This document shows, one piece after another, positions 25,335 through 37,300 of a stretch of 64,000 bases of DNA. This stretch comes from Crocodylus rhombifer. Lineage: Eukaryota; Chordata; Crocodylia; Crocodylidae. The notes beneath the pieces were generated by a model. The model was not told the origin of the DNA. It made no database searches and saw only the letters and a list, made by a program, of their open reading frames with translations. The position numbers and the translations under genes were made by a program. The stretch covers positions 498,541-562,540 of the forward strand of contig JAVSML010000048.1 of assembly GCA_038503035.1 (NCBI GenBank), in the 5' to 3' direction. Position 1 is the first letter of the stretch; every line of letters starts with the position of its first letter.

Positions 25335-25440
25335 ATGCAAGACTCTCTGCCGGCATGACGGTGCTCACCGGGATTTGAACTCGAGACCTTCCATACTGCA
25401 GCATGAGCCTCTTTCCCAGCAGCGTCTTAAGTTGGGAGTT
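25335..25440 (-). repeat. tRNA-like fragment (B-box), minus strand, probably SINE head
   Basis: On the minus strand, GGTCTCGAGTTCAAATCCCG matches a pol III B-box/T-arm, preceded by an anticodon-arm-like GCTCATGCTGCAGTATGG. The A-box and acceptor stem do not fold properly, so this is not a functional tRNA gene. Confidence 0.4.
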
Positions 25441-25640
25441 GTATGAGGCTATTATCTGCCTGTGAAGCGACTCCCGTGGAGGCCGTGAGCGTCTGCCAGT
25501 GGATTTTTGGAGTCTGATTCAGCAGAGCATGGTGGGAGGTGGAATTTTTTATTTCTTACCGAAAGCAGCACCGATGACAGCTGCACATGCCCTGCTTATT
25601 TAGCTTGAAAAACCCCAGTGATTTTTGGAAGTAGCATACA

Positions 25641-26155
25641 TTGCATTGTTCCCCAAATTTCCCTCATAATGAGATGCAGAGGTTCAGGCAGCAGCCTCTT
25701 CAGACGTATTACTGTTGGATAATAAAAATGGTGCTGACAATGAGGAATTACACGGCACAAATTATATCCCTGAAATCTGTATTTTGCATTGATGCAAGAA
25801 AATGTCCTATAAATTTACAGCTTTTTAACTCTATTCCTGGCTCAGGCAACACGATAGTCAGGAGATTTATTTTGCGATCTATATGAACATGTAATCTTTC
25901 TTGGGATTATTGCCATAGAAACAAGAGGTAACAGAGAGAGTGTTAGAAATAACAAATGGGATTTGGCAGTCTTTTCTCCATTTAATGCCTGGGGTCTGAA
26001 CAGGGTACAAAAAGCAGCAATTATTTGCTATTGGAGCCTTATTAACAAGCACATCTGCACACTCTTTAAAATTAGAGGCTGCAGCTCCCATTCGTACAAG
26101 AGTGACATATATGCAATTACCTTAACAGAGATTTTGTTCTTAAAAATAAAATAAA
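25641..26155. promoter_or_regulatory. Candidate conserved non-coding element
   Basis: A continuous 0.5 kb stretch of balanced, non-repetitive A+T-rich sequence with homeodomain and POU-like words (CCTCATAATGAG, GAGGAATTACACGG, TTGCATTGATGC, GCAATTATTTGC, GCCTTATTAACAAG, ATGCAATTACC). This style is typical of developmental enhancers. There is no open frame consistent with coding. Motif-based inference. Confidence 0.3.
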
Positions 26156-26500
26156 AGGGCCCCTGCAGTCTATTTTGGTTTTCTGTCAAAGCTGGATTTT
26201 TGTTTTTAAGCCGTGGGCTGCCAATATTAACAGTGTCGGCAGACCTCTTTGGATGGGGGGAGAGTCCTCCGTATCCAGGCTGCATGCATCCTGAGCAGCG
26301 TACCCGTCTTTGAAGGGTGAAGTAATGAGACCTTTGATGATAAAGCCGAGTCTCCCGTGGCGCTTGGGTTCAGCTCATAGCCGCTTTCATGTGTTCATGC
26401 AGGCGTCTTGATCTGTGGCCTGGAGGAGCTCTCCGAATTGGCAAGACTTAGGCAATAGTGTAAGCTGGGGGGAATGTGAGGGTTGTGACAGGGTGAGGGA

Positions 26501-26878
26501 CACGCGCTAAACGCCAGCTTTGTAGTCACAAAAGTGTCCTGTTGTACGGGCAGCAAAAGCAGAGCTCGCTAGCGCGTCGCCCTGGAGGTCACGAAATGGG
26601 AGCGCAGGCAATGGATGTGCAGGGCCGGGTTGCAGGCAGCATGTAAGGTGTGGGGCAGCAAAACCCTGTGCAGGGGAGGGCGGACGGACAGCAGGAGGGA
26701 GACAGGCCAGAAGCCTCTCTTCCCCCGTGAACAGATGAGCGAGCATGTCTCTGCGTGAGCACGCAGCCCTGGCAGGGCTCACTCTGCTTTGCAGCCTTGC
26801 GTGCTTCCACGTGGGAGGTCTGGGGCCGGAGGCTGCAGGACGCGGCTCGTTCGTCAGTCGGCAAGAGATTACGCTTTC
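26501..26878. promoter_or_regulatory. CpG-rich patch, candidate promoter of RASGEF1C
   Basis: By hand count there are about 26 CpGs in roughly 375 bp at about 60% GC, giving an observed/expected ratio near 0.7, which meets usual CpG-island criteria. It lies about 1.3 kb upstream of the first coding exon. No TATA box is visible. No first-exon donor could be assigned with confidence. Confidence 0.35.
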
Positions 26879-28169
26879 AGCAAGAGCTGGAGCCTTGGCT
26901 GACCTGAGACTTGGAAAATGCCTCTCTCTTGAACTCCTAGTGCTCGTCCCAGCTTAAACCTCCCAGATGCGAGTGGGCCAGTGTCTTGTCTGATGTACCT
27001 GTTGCCCCCCTCCCCCCGCTGGGAGCAGAGCAGTGTCTGCAGGTGATTTCGGGGCCAGCTGGATGCGTGTTGCAGCCCGAAGTCGAACCATCCTCTATAT
27101 CCGCAAGTCAGACCGAAATGATTGGGCTGACGGGGTAAACGCTAAAAGCAGCCCGTAAATCCCAGCACGAGCGGCTGCTGCAACAGAGACAGCAGGAGTG
27201 CAGCTAATGCCTGGGCTTTCAAGGCCTGGGGTCTGAAATCATGCACTTGGGTTCCCATGTAGACATCTAACTACATAGCTTGGTAGTCAATGTTCGGAGC
27301 ACCCAGTGGCTCATACCACGGTCAGCGGGTGCTGAGCACCTGCTAAAATGAGAAGATTTATTGAAGCGTGCTTGTATAGTGCTAGGAGACCAGTTTCAGG
27401 CTCCGGGGATTAACAGGCTCTGCCAAAAAAAATTACTGATGTTCTTGGCTTTTTCGCGCTTTTCTATTATTCCTTCCGTCTCCTTTGTCCTTCCTCTGGT
27501 TCTCTTGCTGCCTTCTCCTTTCCAAGTCCCACGCATGGCCACCCTCGCAGCACCCGTTCCCGTCTTTCCTCCTCCTCGACTCTCACTACTCCCATATTCT
27601 TCCTTCTCCTTCTCCTTCTCCTCTCTCCGCAATCCCTCGCGCCCCCTCCCTCATCTCCTGGGAGGCACGGGATCTTCAGCCTGGGTCCCGAGCCACAGCT
27701 GAAACCCACCCTCTGTCTCCCGGCCTGTGCTTCAGTTATAGCTCCATGGGTATGGTGGTGCCTGCTTCAAGGGGCTCGTGGATTCAGGTCTGTGGCTTCC
27801 ACATTGTCCTGAGAAGCTGCTACGCGTCAAGGCCAAGCGTGTCCTCTGTGCGGCAATCTCCCGGGCCAGGAGCAGGATGGAGGTGGGAGAATGCTGCTTT
27901 TGTTACTCTCTCTGGCAGGGGTGCCATGGGCAGCTGCTTTCCTCCTCCAGAAACAAGTCTTCTGTTTTCTTGCAGCAGGTTTCCCAGAGCAGGGGTGGTC
28001 AAGAGGCAGCACTGCGTGTCAGTGAGGGCATTGCATAGCCAAGATGGCTCGCTTGTCCTACAAACGGGAAGTCCTGCTTGTGGTCTGTCTTAACCACCAG
28101 GTTGTTCCTGTGCCCCAGGGGTTCGGGGCCTCTGAGCTGTCTCCTGAAAGGTACCTCTTTCTCTTGCAG
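26879..28169. other. Non-coding sequence before first coding exon, with polypyrimidine tract
   Basis: 27460-27690 is strongly C/T-rich on the + strand, with a CTT/CTC tract at 27599-27628. Long frames here (202 codons at 27485-28093) are a by-product of that bias. The 3' end holds the branch/pyrimidine region of the exon 2 acceptor. Confidence 0.5.
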
Positions 28170-28175
28170 GAAGGC

Positions 28176-28352
28176 ATGCCCCAGACGCTGAGCTCAACCA
28201 GCATGTTTGCTCCCTGCGCCTTCAGTCCCCATCTACACTCGTCGAAAGAAGATGACCAAGGTGGACTGATCTTCCAGGATGGAAACCTCACCTCAGCCTC
28301 TCTAGACGCTTTAATCCAGCATCTCATACCTACTGCTGATTACTACCCAGAA
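28176..28352 (+). CDS. RASGEF1C: RASGEF1C exon 2 (first coding exon), residues 1-59
   Basis: The exon opens at 28170 after acceptor CTTTCTCTTGCAG. The ATG is at 28176, leaving only GAAGGC as 5' UTR in this exon. The start MPQTLSSTSM matches the MPQT/MPRT start of the RASGEF1 family, which is why I chose it over the in-frame upstream ATG at 28044. The exon ends ALIQHLIPTADYYPE at donor GTAAGC (phase 0). The ALIQHLIPTADYYPE stretch begins the REM (RasGEF_N) region. The preceding 30 residues, rich in Ser, His and Asp, are the variable family N-terminus. Confidence 0.95.
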
Positions 28353-31300
28353 GTAAGCAGGGTTTCAGCTTAGCTTTGATGAATTGGGGCACTTTATGCC
28401 AAAATGCAAATGTGCCCATTTAAGAAGTAAGAGGGATCATTTGAAAACTGATATAGTTCAAGTTTGGTAAATCAATGCCTTGCTTTAAATGTCGTCGCGC
28501 TGCTCTGGTAATTGTTCCCATGCAAGATCCTCCAGTTCGGGATCCGCTGCCTGGTTAAATAAGACAACAGGAAATAAAATGCTGGTGATGAGGAGTTTGC
28601 AGTTTAGCAGGCAGGGGGACACTTAAAAATAGCAGTACATCCCAGAGAGGCTTAGTTGTTGGCTGAAGCAAAATAGCTTTGAATCTGAACTAGCAGTAAA
28701 TGAGCTGAACTTCAGAGGCTGCTATGATCACCCAGACCGCTCTGTGCGCGTGCAGCTTTCCCTGAGTGAACATCGAGCCACGGCTTATGGCAGCTCATAA
28801 TGTGCCTAGGATATCCCAGCCACACTCGTAGAGCTTCTGCACATGAGCACAAACCCTGATCTTTGTTTCACCGGTGTAAATGCAGAATAACTCTACTGAC
28901 AGAATGAGAATCAAATCCAAGAGGTCAAATTCTCCTCTTACACTCACGCAGCCCTTTTGACTTTGGTGGATTTGCCATGTCTCAGTGGAATTGAGGGCAG
29001 AGTTTGATGGGAAGACTTTTAAGTGTTAATGTGTCCCAGTGCAATGGCCTGTATTATGAAGTAGCAAAGAGGGTGACTGAATTTGGGGCAGTTTAAGGGC
29101 CCAGGAAAGGTATCAATGCAGAATGCTCAGTGAGTCTTAAATTAGCAAGAGCTCATTTTCTGATCAGCTGAAAATAAATGATAAAAAAAAAAGGAGAAAA
29201 GCAATAAAAAATAGGTAATGGCCAAATTAGACTGTCAGATTTGTTAGTAGGCAGTGTGTGGGATGTGAAAGATTTTACTTGCTCTTCGGGGGCAGGAGTG
29301 AGTCTGTGGGAAGGAGTCTGAAGGTTAGGACACAAAATGACTTTGCATGCTATTTAAAGATTCACCCTGGAGATTCATGCATATATTTCAAACTCCCTGG
29401 AAAAATACCTTTTGAATAAACATTTATTCTGTGGACCTGACATTTCAAAGCTGCAGTGACTTTTAGGTCTGTGTATGACTTTCCTAGGGCCTGTGAGTAG
29501 AACTGCTCACAAGGAAAGATGTGTGTTCACGTGTTTATAATTTAATAAGTGCAACATCATCTTCTGCTTGTGAACCTCCAGGTAGACATGCCGGGGCCCC
29601 TTGGGCAGCCAGAAATCAATCAATCCGGCGTCAGTGTTTACAGATGTGCTGTACCCACGTGTGTGTAAGCTCAAGGCGAGTGAGTGCCTAAATGCCTGTG
29701 TCCCTTTATAAATGGGGGAGCAGAAGCAGCTGTATCTTGTAAGAAGGGCAGGTCTAGAGATAACATTCAAGGCATTTCCTGGCAAATGTTGCATGCTCTC
29801 CAGCCCTCTGAGAATAGGTTTGCCTCTTTGGCTCCGCAGAAGGCCTACATCTTCACATTCCTGCTGAGCTCAAGACTCTTCATTGAACCTCACGAACTTC
29901 TGTCCCGGGTTTGCCACAAGTGCATCGAGCAGCAGCGCCTTGATGACCCCGTGCTGGATAAGGTGAGTTCTATTGCACTGGGAAGGCTCAAAGCCCTTGC
30001 AAGGGGCTGCAAGGGCAGGGCTGATGGAGAGCGTTGCTGGGGTTGTCCTGAACACATCTGTGTTCACCTCTTCTCTGTCTGTACAAAACCGTTCCCAGAA
30101 AGGTTCTGGTCGTCCCTGGGAACCTGGCATAATTGCATCCTACTAATGTCATTGCTATCCAAGGGCAGAGCTCCAGGTGCTAGTCACTCCAAATCCTCTT
30201 CTAACTTCCCTTTCCCCCATCTCAGTCTTCCCAGGTGATTTCCCTTCTCACTTATTTAAGGCTCTGATCAAGCCTCCCAGCTGCGAGAAGGGAGGATTTA
30301 AACCTCACGCTGCCGATTGCAGCTGTCAGCCCACCTCGCTCCTTCCCATTTGTACTTAATGTGTCTGCCCTTTTGCTGTCTTGCTTCTGGTACGGTATGT
30401 AACAATTCCCTTCGGCCTTACCTGTCACTGTGAACTCCACGTAATAGCATGCAACTACCTATTAACCTCCCCTTGTCCGTACTGACGGATCGTTCCTGTG
30501 TAGCAGTGCCGGGAAGCGTTGCTTCCTCTGCCATACAAGGAATTGTGTTCCCCGCCTTGGCCCTGGGTCCCCTGCACAGCCCTGGTTGGGCAGCATCCCC
30601 AGGCCTAGCCCCTGCCCCACTCCCTCCCTCACCACGGGTGCCTCAATCTGTCCCCCCCAACCCCATTGACCTACCTGCAGGCAGCTGGGGGAGCTGCTCT
30701 CCACTGCTGCTGTGGCTGTATTCCTGGCCAAGTGCATGTGTGCACACACGTATAAACGTGGTCCCCCCGTGTCCGACTCCCTGCAGGCCCTTGTAACTGC
30801 CAGCCTGCAAGGGGGACCCTGCCAAGTCCCACATTTTTCTGCGGTGAACGGAAAACCCGGATCCTGCACAATACTGAGAAACCAGGACAAATGCTGTCCT
30901 GGCCGCATGCAGCCTGGGACTGGATGTTCACATTTCAGGACTGCCTCTCCCCAAGGCGGGCCAGGGCCCTTGGGCCCCCATGTACTCTGCACCTGTGCGT
31001 GATGCCCTAGTTCTGTCCCAGCTGGTGTATCCTCTCGTGACTGCTAAGCATGGTGACGTGGAGAAGATCGTGTATCGGTCTTGTCATATTCTTGTTACTG
31101 AAGTATCTGACTTATAAAACTGTTGTCAGTAGCAAGGCCTGTTCCTTCCACGCTCAGGGTTGAACAGACCTGAAGCCAGCTAAGTCTCAGGTTATGTGCC
31201 AGATGCTGAACCCCATATATTATGTGCCAGATGCCTTTTTAATGAACATTTATTCTACAGACCTGACATTTCAAAGCTGCAGTGACTTTTAGGTCTGTGT

Positions 31301-34300
31301 ATGACTTTCCTAGGGCTTGGCAGTGTAACTGCTCACAAGGAAAGATGTGTGTTCATGTGTTTATAATTTAATAAGTGCAACATCATCTTCTGCTTGTGAA
31401 CCTCCAGGTAGACATGCCGGGGCCCCTTGGGCAGCCATAAATAAATCCGGTGTCACTGGATTCAGGAAGAGCACAAAACAACTGCAGAAGGGTGTTTGTA
31501 CCCAAAAGCTTGCAAAAGAGGAATTTTCCAACTATTTTGTTGGTCTAATAAAAGAGATCAGAATTACCCAAAGAACCTTGTCTGCCATGGTTGGGCTAAG
31601 CTTTTAAACACTGGAAAGCCCTCCTCGTGCGCATCCTTTCTACCCAGACTCAGCAGCATTCGATGCCTTGAATCGTGTCCCGTGACGGCACGCAATTCCC
31701 TCCTCCAGTGCATAAACTGAAATTCGCGCGGCTGGATAAAAAGACCCTCCCCGCTTGCAGTCCCAGCAGAGCCTTTTCCTTAGGAGCCACCTGCAATGTC
31801 CGAGCATGTGCTTGGGGCAGGCTGGCACTAGCTATTTTTAGAGCTGTGGTACTTTGAAACCTGTTGTTGGTGGAAAGCTGAACTATGCATTTTAACCGAC
31901 TTTGTTGAAAAGCAGGGAGCTGTGGAGCAGAACGGTATCATTTTTCTTGATTACAGGGTGCTCGTTAGCTACGGGTTGGAGGATACACCAGGAAGCTGCT
32001 TGTTTTCATCTGCATTTTCTGTAAATAAAAATGCCATTGTTTGCTGGTGTTTTGGAGTGATTTGCCCTGCCTTCCTCCCCCCCGCTTGTCGTTCCTCCCT
32101 TGGACAATGGAAAATGAGCACTTTGGAAGAAGCATGAACTGGGCATGCATTGAGTTACGTACTGCTGCACAGAGAAGGGTCTGCCCCACATTCTCCTCGC
32201 CATCCCACAACATCTCCAGACTTATTCAACACTTGCATAAGGAGAAGAAGGCAGTATAATCAGTAGTCAGCGTTGGGGGAGGGACGTTACTAACATGGCT
32301 CACTTCTATGTCTGTTCTTCCCCGCAGGATTGCAGACAGTGTCCACTAAGTGGTAGATCCTGCCTGCCAGAAAGCAAAGCAGCAAGAGAGTCCTCTCCTT
32401 GCTGCCCAAGAAAGATTTAGTTTGCAACCAGTAACCAATGGAAGTGTGCACAGGACTTGAACAGGAGGAAGATTGTCTGTTTTGGATTGGACAAGGCCAA
32501 ATCTTTTAAACAAGGGCAGCAAAGTCGCCCCAACAAAATGTGTCCCTCTACTCAGAAACAGGCAATTGAGTGTGCAAAATGCATGCATCTGAATGTACAA
32601 CAGCACACGGGCACTCTGAGTTTGCTTGCAGAAACATGCCATTTGTGCCCAGGTGATTTGTTTGCAGGTGTGCCGATTCTGCGGACATGACCTTAAATGC
32701 CTTCTTTAGAAATTTGGCCCCAACTGCCAGCCAGGCATTCTTCATGACTTTGCCGAATGGATTTTCAGCCCATCTTTAGCTGTCTTGTTTCTGTTTCAGG
32801 CCCGGATCAGAAAATTTGGACCCAAAATCCTGCAGCTGTTGACAGAGTGGACAGAAACATTCCCCTATGATTTCCAGGAAGAGCAGATGATTGGCCACTT
32901 GAAAGACATGATTCACAGGATTGCTCCCTGTGACGAGGTGAGGCTGCTGGTGTTTCGAGGTGCTGAAGAATGCTATGCTCAACCAGTTTTCCTTTTTCCC
33001 TATCATGTTTTATACAATGGGTCCCCGTCCTATTGCTGAACCCTTTCATGAGTGAACCCAGGTTTCATGAATGAAAGCCATCATAGTTCCACCGAAAGCG
33101 GTGTTCATCTTGGTGCTGATATGGCTGTAGTATTTGGGTAACTTGGATCATTACTAAGTCTTACTCCCCTCTTTCCCCCACCTCCCCATGCCTGTCTGCA
33201 GAAGGGAAATGTTCCCTTTGGCAGATGAGGAGGTGAGGCACAGAGCGGGTGCCATGATTTTCCCATGGTTTAGGCCAAAGCCTGGGGAATGAAACCCCCG
33301 ACCCCCACTGAGGCTCCGAGTCCAGTGTGCTAAACCCCCGTACCCAAGCAGTGATGGATGCAACCTGCCAGTGGGGTAACTGTAGCCTATGTAGGGCAGG
33401 ACAAGTAGCCAGATTCCTCTCAGTTTTAGAGAGAAGTCCTGGCTTGATTGAAGATACAGAAGTAATGCTGCTTATCCTGGAAAAGATGCCCTCCAAGGGC
33501 ATTTGCAGTGCTCTCTGTCTCCTGACATGAAGCCTCACTTTCCCAGTTCATCCCCGCCTCTCCTCATCCTTGTTTCCTTGCATTCTCTTCCACCTGCATC
33601 CCTCATTTTCTATCCTTGCTGCTTTCCTTCTGGTCCCTCCCAGCTGCCCCCGAAAACTGCCCTTTCACTCCCCCTCCGGTCACTAGCAAGCCCTATAGGG
33701 GCCGGACTCACTCCAGTGTGAAACAGTCTTCACAGATCTCATCTCTGAGTGTTGTGGAGGCAGGATCCAGAAGCTGAACAGACCCCGAACATCGCATTCA
33801 AAGCCTGGCTTGACTAATACCCCTGGGATTCACGTTAAAGACCTCGAGAGCAATGGGCCAGAACATTAGCTCATTTTGTATCCCGTTAACTTTTGGCCAT
33901 AAACACTAAGGCTGGGGATGAAGGCGTCAGGGACTGACAGTGTTTTAGGCATCCTGTGTCATAGGGTGGCTTTGGGGAGAGTTTAAACACTGAAAAATTA
34001 GCTGTGGGTTTCTCCGAGGGGCTCTGCTGGATGTGACAAAATTAGGATGGCATCTGCTGTCATTTTTCCCGGGCCGGATTCATCCCTGAGTTACACCAGC
34101 AGAGGCTGGGATGAACCAGGGCACAAAACGTGCATTTTAAGCCCCTCTTGTGGTAGAGGCAGGTAGGCAAGAAGCAACATGACCACTGGACCTCCTGGCC
34201 CAGGAGAGACCTAGTGCCCAGGAAAGGACCTTGAGTATTAACGTGCTCTGGCGCTGGTGCCGCCTCCACACTGACTCACTACGTTCCCCAGTGAACTAAG

Positions 34301-37300
34301 GAATAGTCCTGCGATGACAGCTGTCAAAATGCCACGTGCACATTCAGTCTTGCACAGCTACAGGCCCCACGCTTCCTCTCTGCCCCGTCGTGGGCCCATT
34401 GTGTTCCCTCCGCATCTATCAAATGCCACCAGGAGAAGTCATGTGTGAAGAATGTAGGGGCAGGCTCTTTCTTGGCCCCTGTGAAGTCCCTTGCAGGCAC
34501 TGCTGTTCACCAAACACTGCTCCTCTTGAGCTTCATCGCTTCCATATCACTCGCGCGACGTCACCAGCACTGCCGTGCTAATTGCAAAACTGTAGGTATT
34601 CAGCGCGATGCCCTGACTGTGGCTGGCTGTTGAAATGAAGGGGAGTCATGCTCTGAGGTCCACTTCTCTGTGGCTGTAAGTGTTAATCGCGTGACCAAAC
34701 CTCTGCATCGCACTGAATATTCATCAAATATGTCAAGTGAAGAGGTCCTCACAGAGTCGGATGCTGGCTGCGAACAGAGGCAGCATTGATTTTGGGATTG
34801 CATCTGCAAATAGAAGTTGTTTTCTTACGTGGTGTTTCCAACGAGCTGCAACTGCATGCACTCCTGGGACAAAACTTACAACAGAAAAAGTAATGTCCTT
34901 TACAAATGGTGCATCATAGACCCTGGAATATGTACAAGAGTGACAGGCGATACAACAGCAGTGTCTCAGCAGAAAGCTGTGTCTCGTAGCTTATTTATAC
35001 TCCATGATCGCACTGGTTGCCTCTTGGCCTTAAAATATGTTTACTCTTTGTGCACCCAAGTAGGAAAGCAGGAGTGGATGGGATGTTAGCAGGACGTATA
35101 TTCAGATTCAGCCTTTGGGAACATGGAGGTATTAAAAATAGCACGAAGCCCATGAAGATAATAAAGAGAAGGGCAGATAGTGCACTGCAAGTCTCTAATT
35201 ACTTGTGGGTTAGCCACGGGTCATGAAAGAATCCTGTTTCCATTGACGACGTCAAGGCTCAGCCTGGGTTTGAGGCCACAGATGTGTGTAATCCAGTAGG
35301 AAAAAAAATAATTGGCACGATTGAAGCAGAAAGGAAGTGAGCCGGCACCCACCCATCCACATGAAAAACGAGAGAAATGGAAGCAGCTGCGATCGGGCTG
35401 GGCTGGCACAGCTGCTGGCGTGGTGATCATGGGCAACAGGCTGGCATTGCGGCGCCGGGGTTTGGCTGGCCAGGCAGGGCGGCCAACATAAAATAATGCA
35501 GGGAGAAAGGGCAGGAGGGCTCTGTGGGATTGCTGGGTGGGGCTGTGCTGCAGCAGAACAAGACAAGAGGGCCACGCTGACTTTGCTGCCCTGCAGTGGC
35601 TGTGGACTGGTCCTCTGGGTCGGGAATGCTGTGGGTAGGGGGACAGGGATTTTCCCCTCGGTTCTGGCCTCCAGATAGGCACAGTACATCTTCCACAGCA
35701 GTTCTTCTCCCCCTGGGGTAGAAGTCAGTGCTAGAGTCACAAATCACTACCTGACAGCCGGGAGGGGAGTCTCTGGCCCTGGCACCCCCATTCATCCCAG
35801 CAGCCTCCTGCCTCCAACCCCACAGGCTTTGGGAAACCAGATGAGGCTGAGCAGTATAGGGGTGATCAATAAGTTCATCAGGGTGCTCACCAGGATCTGG
35901 GGGAACGTCTGCTCACCAGAGCGCCCCAAGGGATGACAAGGTTGAACGGTCACAAACTCCTCCGTGACGTTTCAGGCTGGACATAAGGCTGTCCGAGCCC
36001 CCAAGGTTTGCAATAGACTGCCACCAGAGGTGGTTCAAGCACCTACATTGAACGCCTTCAAGACACATTTGGATGCTTATCTTGCTGGGATCCTACGACC
36101 CCAGCTGAGTTCCTGCCCCGGGGCGGAGGGCTGGACTCGATGATCCTCCAGGGTCCCTTCCAGCCCTGATGTCTATGAATCTATGTGGTGAAGCCACTGC
36201 TGCACTGGGTTGGCCATTACTGTTGTCAGTGGTTGTATGTATTGCGGTCACATCTGGATGACCACATCACAAAGAGGGTCCCTGCCACAAAAGCTCAGTT
36301 TGATCCTAAGATTGTAAGTTGGTAGAAAACAAGGCAACAGGTGGATGCAACCACATGGCGAACATCAGAAGCAGCGTGCGGTTGACCTCCGGAGTAGTCC
36401 TGCATATCCCAGTAGTTGTGGCTTGACAAGGGATGGATGATGAGAAGAAAATAATTGGTGTTGGCAAGTGTCCTTTAACGGCAGTCCGGGTGCTGTGCTT
36501 TACCAAGCGCTTGTCAGAAGTGGCCACCAGGCCTCTGGCACTTCTGACCTCAGAAAGAAATAACCAAATGGCCTCCCCGCTTGCAGGTCTGGTTTGTATG
36601 GAGTAGGAGCTGCACGACCCTTGTCCTTTCCAGTGGAAAAGATGCGTCTAAAATCCAGGCTGCTCTCGTGTGGGGAAGAGCATTGTGTGGGGATTGCGAT
36701 GTTGTACTGTGCAGCTCCCCTGAGAGTTGTGCCTCTGTGACCAAGGGAAGGAAGAGAGCTCTTAGTTCAGGGGGTGAAGAGCTTCCTCTGCCTTCCTGCT
36801 GGCTGAGCCAGAAGGGTCCTTAGCACCTCTGGGATTACCTGAAGCCAGATAATCTGTGCTTGCAGCAGAAGGAACAGGAGACCGCAAGCACAGGGGAGTT
36901 ACCAACGCAAATAAGAAACCTAATTCAAGATAGCTACTTTATTTTAAGCTGCTGCACTGGAGAAGAGCTCAAATGCTCGAGATCAGTCTTCTGCATACAA
37001 AGCAACTGCTTATTTGCCAGGTGCTGCTGGGATGTCTGATACATACAGCAAGCGCTCAGGATTCAACCTCCGAGCACCTGCAGCTCCCATTGCCTTTGCT
37101 GGGTCCCCTGAGGGAACTCAGTGCATCTTTGGATCAGGCTCAAAGAGTTGTTCTTCAAATATTAATATGAGCTGTAATTGCAATAGCTTATGCCAGAGCA
37201 GAAGCAATAATTAATTTAGGAGGAACTCATCTCCTGCACATGCAAATTTCCTTTGTGAGGAACAGCAGTTGGGCTGCATGAGTTGCTTGGGGAAAGGTTG

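Noticed and set aside
25335..25440. Functional tRNA gene on the minus strand
   Set aside because: Only the T-arm/B-box is convincing; D-arm and acceptor stem do not fold.
27485..28093. 202-codon + strand open frame upstream of exon 2
   Set aside because: It comes from the C/T-rich composition, reads as Ser/Pro/Leu-rich low-complexity protein, and is in a different frame from the exon 2 coding sequence.
30462..30992. 176-codon minus-strand open frame in intron 3
   Set aside because: It lies inside a G+C-rich intron, overlaps other open frames on both strands and has no domain, splice or conservation evidence.
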